DNA of 64,000 bases from the NCBI RefSeq assembly GCF_000715075.1, contig NC_134102.1, positions 96,985,766 to 97,049,765 of the forward strand, given 5' to 3'. This document shows, one piece after another, positions 59,257 through 64,000 of the stretch (within the stretch, counting starts at the first letter, position 1; each line of letters starts with the position of its first letter). The notes below the pieces were generated by a model. The model searched no databases, had not been told where the DNA came from, and saw only the letters and a program-made list of their open reading frames with translations. This DNA is from Nicotiana tabacum (taxonomy: Eukaryota; Streptophyta; Magnoliopsida; Solanales; Solanaceae). The position numbers were made by a program, and so were the translations under genes.

Positions 59257-60029
59257 TGTCATGGCCCAAAATCTCATACGTCGTGATGGCGCCTATCTCA
59301 ATACTAGGCAAGCCGAAAACCTCAATAAATCACATATCCTTTAAATTTGAAAACATAATGATTAAATTAAGCGGAAGAAATCTCACAAGTACAAATATAA
59401 ACACTCCCAAAATCTGGTGTCACTGAGTACATGAACATCTAATATGAATGCAAATCTGGAAAATACGGTCTATAATAGTATGAGACCAAATACATTAAAC
59501 AATGAGGTAGGGAAGGAGAGACAAGGTCTGCGAAACATGACAACTACCTTTGAATCTCCTAAAAAACCAATTGCGTGAAAGAATCAACACCTGCTATGTA
59601 CGGGAACACCTGGATCTGCACACGAAGTGCAGGGTGTAGTATGAGTACAACCAACTCAGTAAGTAACAATAATAAATAAAGAACTGAAGATAGTGACGAG
59701 CTACACAATTATAGTTCACTTTCAGTAATCCCAGCAAAGAATAGACATGCTTTCAAATCCAGCAGTTCAAGTCAAATCAATTTTATACAGTTCAAGTTCA
59801 TGTAATCCAGATATAAAAAATTTCAGAGAATTTTACAATAATGACAGATAGCAACTAAGTGCAACAACAAATGAAAAGCAAGTACAACCTCTCAGGGCAA
59901 CAATCACTCAACTCTTCACAACAACTCAACCACTCGGCTCTCAGCCCTCAGCACTCACACTCAATGGGTACCCACACTCACTAGGGGTGTACAGACTCCG
60001 GAGGGGCTCTACAGCCCACGCGCTATAAT

Positions 60030-60150
60030 CAACATGGACAGCTCACGAGCTGCACGGACAACTCACGTGATATTATATCACGTACAGACAAATCACGTGT
60101 TGCACGGACAACTCACGTGCTATAGTATTCATACCTCACCGATAGGCCCT
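60030..60150. repeat. Minisatellite in LTR copy E
   Basis: Several imperfect copies of CACGGACAACTCACGTG with ATATTATATCACGTACAGAC-like spacers. It corresponds to the repeat at 3060-3215 in copy A. Confidence 0.65.
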
Positions 60151-61094
60151 CGGCCTCACTCGGTCATCAACCTCTCTAGTCTCTCAGACTCTCGGAAATC
60201 ACAAAGATCAGCCCAAACAAAGATAACATAGTGTATCAACAAAAATCAAGAAAGATTGAGGTATGATACGCAAGTAAAATCATGACTGAGTACAAGACAA
60301 CAATTAAAAAATAATTCAACAAGTACTCTGCGGGTCCCAACAGTACTATCACATAGCCTAAGCATGATTTACAGTCAAATTTCTTCAACACATAGAGAGC
60401 ATATAGATAACAACAAGTTATTCAACTTTACAGTTTCACAGGACGGACCAAGTCTTAATCCCCTCGGTACACACCCACACGCCTGTCACTTAGCATGTGC
60501 GTCACCGTCAAAATAATCACGACATAAAATATAGGGTTTCATACCCTCGGGACCAGATTTATAATTGTTACTTACCTCAAACCGTGAAATTCTTATTCCG
60601 CTAAGCCTTTGCCTCGTGAATTGGCCTCCAAACGCCTCAAATCTAGCCACAAATAATTCAATTCAATCAATAAAATTTATTGGAATTAATTCCATAAGAA
60701 AATGCTAATTTTCCATAAAATTCCGAAATTTAGCTCAAAAATTACCCATGGGGCCAATGTCTCGGAACCCGACAAAAATTATAAAATCCGAACACCCATT
60801 CCGATACGAGTTCAACCATACCAATTTTATCAAATTCCGATAAGAACTCAACCTCCAAATCTTAAATTTTTGTTTTTGGAAGATTTTGCAAAAATTTTGA
60901 TTTCTTCCATTTAAATCCGAAATAAATGATGAATATAACCATAGAATCATGAAGTATAATCACTTTCGGATATAGAACACTTACCCCAATCCATATGGTG
61001 AAAATCAGATCAAATATCGCTTCAATCCGAGCTCCATAGCTCCAAATATGTTAAAAATGATTGAAATCTAGAAATATAGCTACTGCCCAGGTAT

Positions 61095-61655
61095 TTACTC
61101 TTCGCGATCGCCGAAAATACTTCGCGATCACTAAGTACAACTTTTCTCAGCCCAAATTTTGCCTTTCGTGTTGCCAAACCTTTCCAGACAGCCTCTAGTA
61201 TAATAATGGTCATAACCTTTTGTACAAAACTCCAAATTGCAAATGGTTTAACTTTCTGAAAACTAAACACCAAGGGCTATAACTGTCATTTGTTTCTCAT
61301 CTCTAAATTCTTTATAGATTGCGAGATATAAGCTTCCAAAGTCATCCATGTACAACATAGATTTCCAAACTCTTCCCAGACAGCCTATAATGTATCTATC
61401 ATAACCTTTTGTACACAACTCCAAATGAGAAATGGTTTACCTTTCTGAATACTAGATACAAAGGGCTACAATTTTTATTTTTGGATCATCTCCAAATTCC
61501 TTATAGATTGCGAGATATAAGCTTTCAAAGTCGGGTCAGTGCAGCAGGGATTTTGTTCTACGCGATCACGAAAGAGCTTTCGCGATTCACAAGGCCCCAA
61601 ACTGTTGTTTGCTCTTCACGAACGCGACCAAATGTTAGCGATCGCGATGCACACC
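61095..61655. repeat. CGATCGCG modules and 192-bp duplication in LTR copy E
   Basis: CTTCGCGATCGCCGAAAATA (about 61099) and CTACGCGATCACGAAAGAGC (about 61559), with more CGCGATTC and AGCGATCGCGATG copies to 61650. Between them CCAGACAGCCT...ATTGCGAGATATAAGCTT is present twice (61184-61375 and 61376 to about 61545), a tandem duplication with diverged copies. Confidence 0.8.
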
Positions 61656-62345
61656 TCTGTAGACAAAAACCAGGAATTAAAAATGGCCTAGAAATGGTCT
61701 GAAATCACCCCGAAACTTACCCGAGCCCCTTCGGACCTCAACCAAATACACCAACAAATCCTAAAACATCATACAAACTTAGTCAAAGCCTCAAATCTTA
61801 TCAAACAACGCTTAAACCATGAATCATGTCCCAATTCGAGCTTAATGAAACTAAAAAATTCTAACTTCTACATTCGATGCCGAAACCTATCGAATCAAGT
61901 CCGATTGACCTCAAATTTTGTACACAAGGCATAATTGACATAACGAAGCTATTCCAATTTCCAGAATCGGAATCCGACTCCGATATCAAAAAGTCAACTC
62001 CCCGGTCAAACTTCTCAAAAAATCATTTTTCATCATTTCAAGCCTAATTCCACTACCGACCTCCAAATAATTTTTCAGACACTCTTCTAAGTCCAAAATC
62101 ATCATATGGGGCTATTAGAATCATCAAAATTCAGATTCGAGGTCGTTTACACATAAGCCCACAACCGGTTAACTTTTCTAACTTAAAATTTTCAATTATG
62201 GGACTAAGTATCTCATTTCACTCTGAATTTCCTTCGGGCCCGAACCAACTAACCCGGTAAGTCTAAAAACGACTGTAAAGCATAACTTGAGTAGTAAATG
62301 GGGGAACGGGGTTGTAATGCTCAAAACGATTGGCCGGGTCGTTAC

Positions 62346-62361
62346 ATTCTCCCCCACTTAA
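62346..62361 (-). other. Polypurine tract of the element carrying LTR copy E
   Basis: The minus strand reads TTTAAGTGGGGGAGAA directly before the LTR start TGTAACGACCC, the standard arrangement for a 3' LTR. Confidence 0.75.
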
Positions 62362-64000
62362 ATATACATTTGTTCTCGAACGTGCCAAGAGTTGTTTCCA
62401 AGCCATCAAATCACTATTCCATCTTACCACGCACGTACCCGGGGGTGATTATCATGTCACCCTATTCTATAGAGGACTGACCACACAACATAACAAGAAA
62501 AATCATTAATTTAACCTTAGCCCAAAAACCTTGGAGCCAAATTTCTAACATCCAGAATTCTTTTCAAGACCTGAATCTCGCATCTACACATTGTATTAGC
62601 CTGAACAAGACGTATCCTGCCATAACCATAATCCTAGATATAATCGCATAACATACTACACAACTCGCATACTCGTAGCACCATTTCTAATCACAATAAC
62701 TACTCAAAACCAACCAAGTACTAGTATAGAACCCCACATTCAACAGAACCTCATTCCAAAACCTTCGTACACTACCAAAGATGAAAGAAACAATCAAAAA
62801 CTCATAACCACTCATCAGATTAACTAGCCATGGAGCTCTCTCGCCCCAACCAAAACCACAATCCTCTCCTAAGCCGACTTTCAATATTATCCTCCTGAAT
62901 ATACCATAATCAAGCTTGATAGTACCCATTCTAGGTCTAATGACCTTATTTTATTAAACACAACTATCCCACAGACACACCACATCAATATAACTCAAGC
63001 CACAACTGCGCAATCCGTGTACCCAAATATGGGAGATGTCTCAAGGAAGAGAACCGTATTGCAAGTTCAACAAGCACCACCACAACCACAATGTTACAAC
63101 CAACTCCTCAAATTTCGTGAAGAGGATAATCGTAGGTGCATGTGCACAATTGTAGAGGAAGGAAATTAATAGATCAGATAAATTTTTATAGAAATAGAAT
63201 TACCACACTCGGCACGAACAACTCAGGTGCCAATAATATGAATCGCCCGACATGGTCACAGGCCTCCAGTCCCAGCATATCATACATGAGCAATTAAACA
63301 AGTACACTTGTATATGATAATGAAATAAGATTCTCATGCTCCTGGGCTGGTATAAATAGCACGCCATAGTGTAAGCATGTGTAAAGTCTTCTATCACACC
63401 TCAAATCGGTAATTTTTAACGCAGAATTAGTAAATACTCCGTTTATTTAGGGAATCATCTTCTTTGTAACCTCGAGTTTAACCCAGATAGTTCTCAACAA
63501 AGGTACGAATAATAAAAACATTATATCTTTACACTTAACAGTCAACTCTAGGCATATTATAGCCTAAGCATTCTTCCGAGTATGAATACTTGCTCTAATG
63601 CCCGCACATGGGCTCAAACCTCACATATATGCGCACTCATAGCGCATAACTATCACAAATAATTAACGCAACTAGTGCCTCCATCGAGTTTTAAATAAAA
63701 TAGTCACCTCAAATAGGTCGCAACCCCGAAACAATATACTTCTGAGAACTCACAGTCTCCAAATTCATCAAACACATGAATCACCATAACTGATTCCAAC
63801 TCCAACACTAGAATGACTAACACATTTTTCATGCACGATCATCCTACGAGGAATACTTTCATAATTCTTCTGTGCCACATAGCATTAATTTGAATGTCAT
63901 CAGTCTATCAACCAGGTGAGTACCGTAATACTAACGAAACATTTGTAAGTCTAAACACAATGCGCCTTCTGAAATGCGCACCGTTCTCAGGAATTACCGA
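62362..64000 (-). mobile_element. 3' internal region of a Tekay/Del-like element, runs off the window
   Basis: GCACGTTCGAGAACAAATG on the minus strand directly precedes the polypurine tract, as in the untranslated end of Tekay-type elements. The rest has no integrase or chromodomain motif and only short frames, so it is non-coding, heavily decayed, or partly another repeat. Phrases such as ACTCAGGTGCCAATA (about 63220) also occur in LTR copy C (36649-36665). Confidence 0.4.

Larger units (their letters stand above)
59257..62345 (-). repeat. Long gypsy 3' LTR, copy E (3.1 kb)
   Basis: Minus strand from TGTAACGACCCGGCCAATCG (62345 inward) to GGGCCATGACA (59257). On its right a polypurine tract follows, so this is the 3' LTR of a minus-strand element whose internal region begins at 62346 and runs off the window. 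The left flank TTCGT should recur beyond the far LTR. It contains a minisatellite (60030-60150), a 192-bp duplication (61184 on) and CGATCGCGA-type modules. Confidence 0.85.

Overview
The window is plant nuclear DNA, most probably from a Solanaceae species (Nicotiana-like is my best guess). The reasons are the mix of Tat, Tekay/Del, Reina and Athila Ty3/gypsy elements, long LTRs of the type TGTAACGACCC...GGGTCGTGACA, an RTE-LINE/TS-SINE 3' end with a (TTG)n tail, and a Tip100-like hAT element. I find no convincing host gene. Almost all of the 64 kb is a nest of decayed transposons, as in pericentromeric or other repeat-rich heterochromatin.

Layout. 1-2340: AT-rich DNA. 2341-11417: a decayed Ty1/copia element on the minus strand (LTRs at 5064-5252 and 11225-11417), with a long LTR at its left edge (2357-5063, primer site still attached) and a solo long LTR in its pol (5865-8670, 5-bp duplication ATAAA). 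12171-23438: an RTE/TS-SINE 3' end with a perfect 16-bp target duplication, split by an 11.1-kb Tat element on the minus strand (12252-23375). 23828-34268: a second Tat element, plus strand, with two 714-bp LTRs. 35380-39869: an LTR fragment and a 4.0-kb long LTR. 40489-49833: a Reina-type chromovirus with perfect GTGTT duplications. It is interrupted in its protease by a 2.7-kb long LTR (42713-45420) and just before its chromodomain by an 843-bp hAT-like element (48473-49315). 50890-54512: a 3.6-kb hAT element with a broken transposase. 55545-55660: a stray 25S rRNA fragment. 56056-64000: an RTE LINE 3' end, a truncated long LTR, an Athila integrase remnant, and a 3' long LTR with polypurine tract and some internal sequence running off the window.

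The most notable observation concerns the two Tat elements. Each carries a second gene between pol and the 3' LTR, on the opposite strand to gag-pol. The two copies are homologous. They share three small introns with matching positions and phases (1, 1, 0; the first acceptor is lost in one copy), end in a coiled coil, and have a TATA-like box upstream. In both elements pol and this antisense gene converge on a short tandem-repeat block. Antisense extra ORFs are known in the Tat lineage. The conserved introns and the repeat block at the convergent junction are what deserve checking.

All retroelement genes here carry stops, frameshifts or lost catalytic residues, so nothing looks autonomous today. 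Target duplications give parts of the insertion order: RTE/SINE before the minus-strand Tat; Reina before the long LTR and the hAT-like element; copia before the long LTR in its pol; Athila before the long LTR at 59257.
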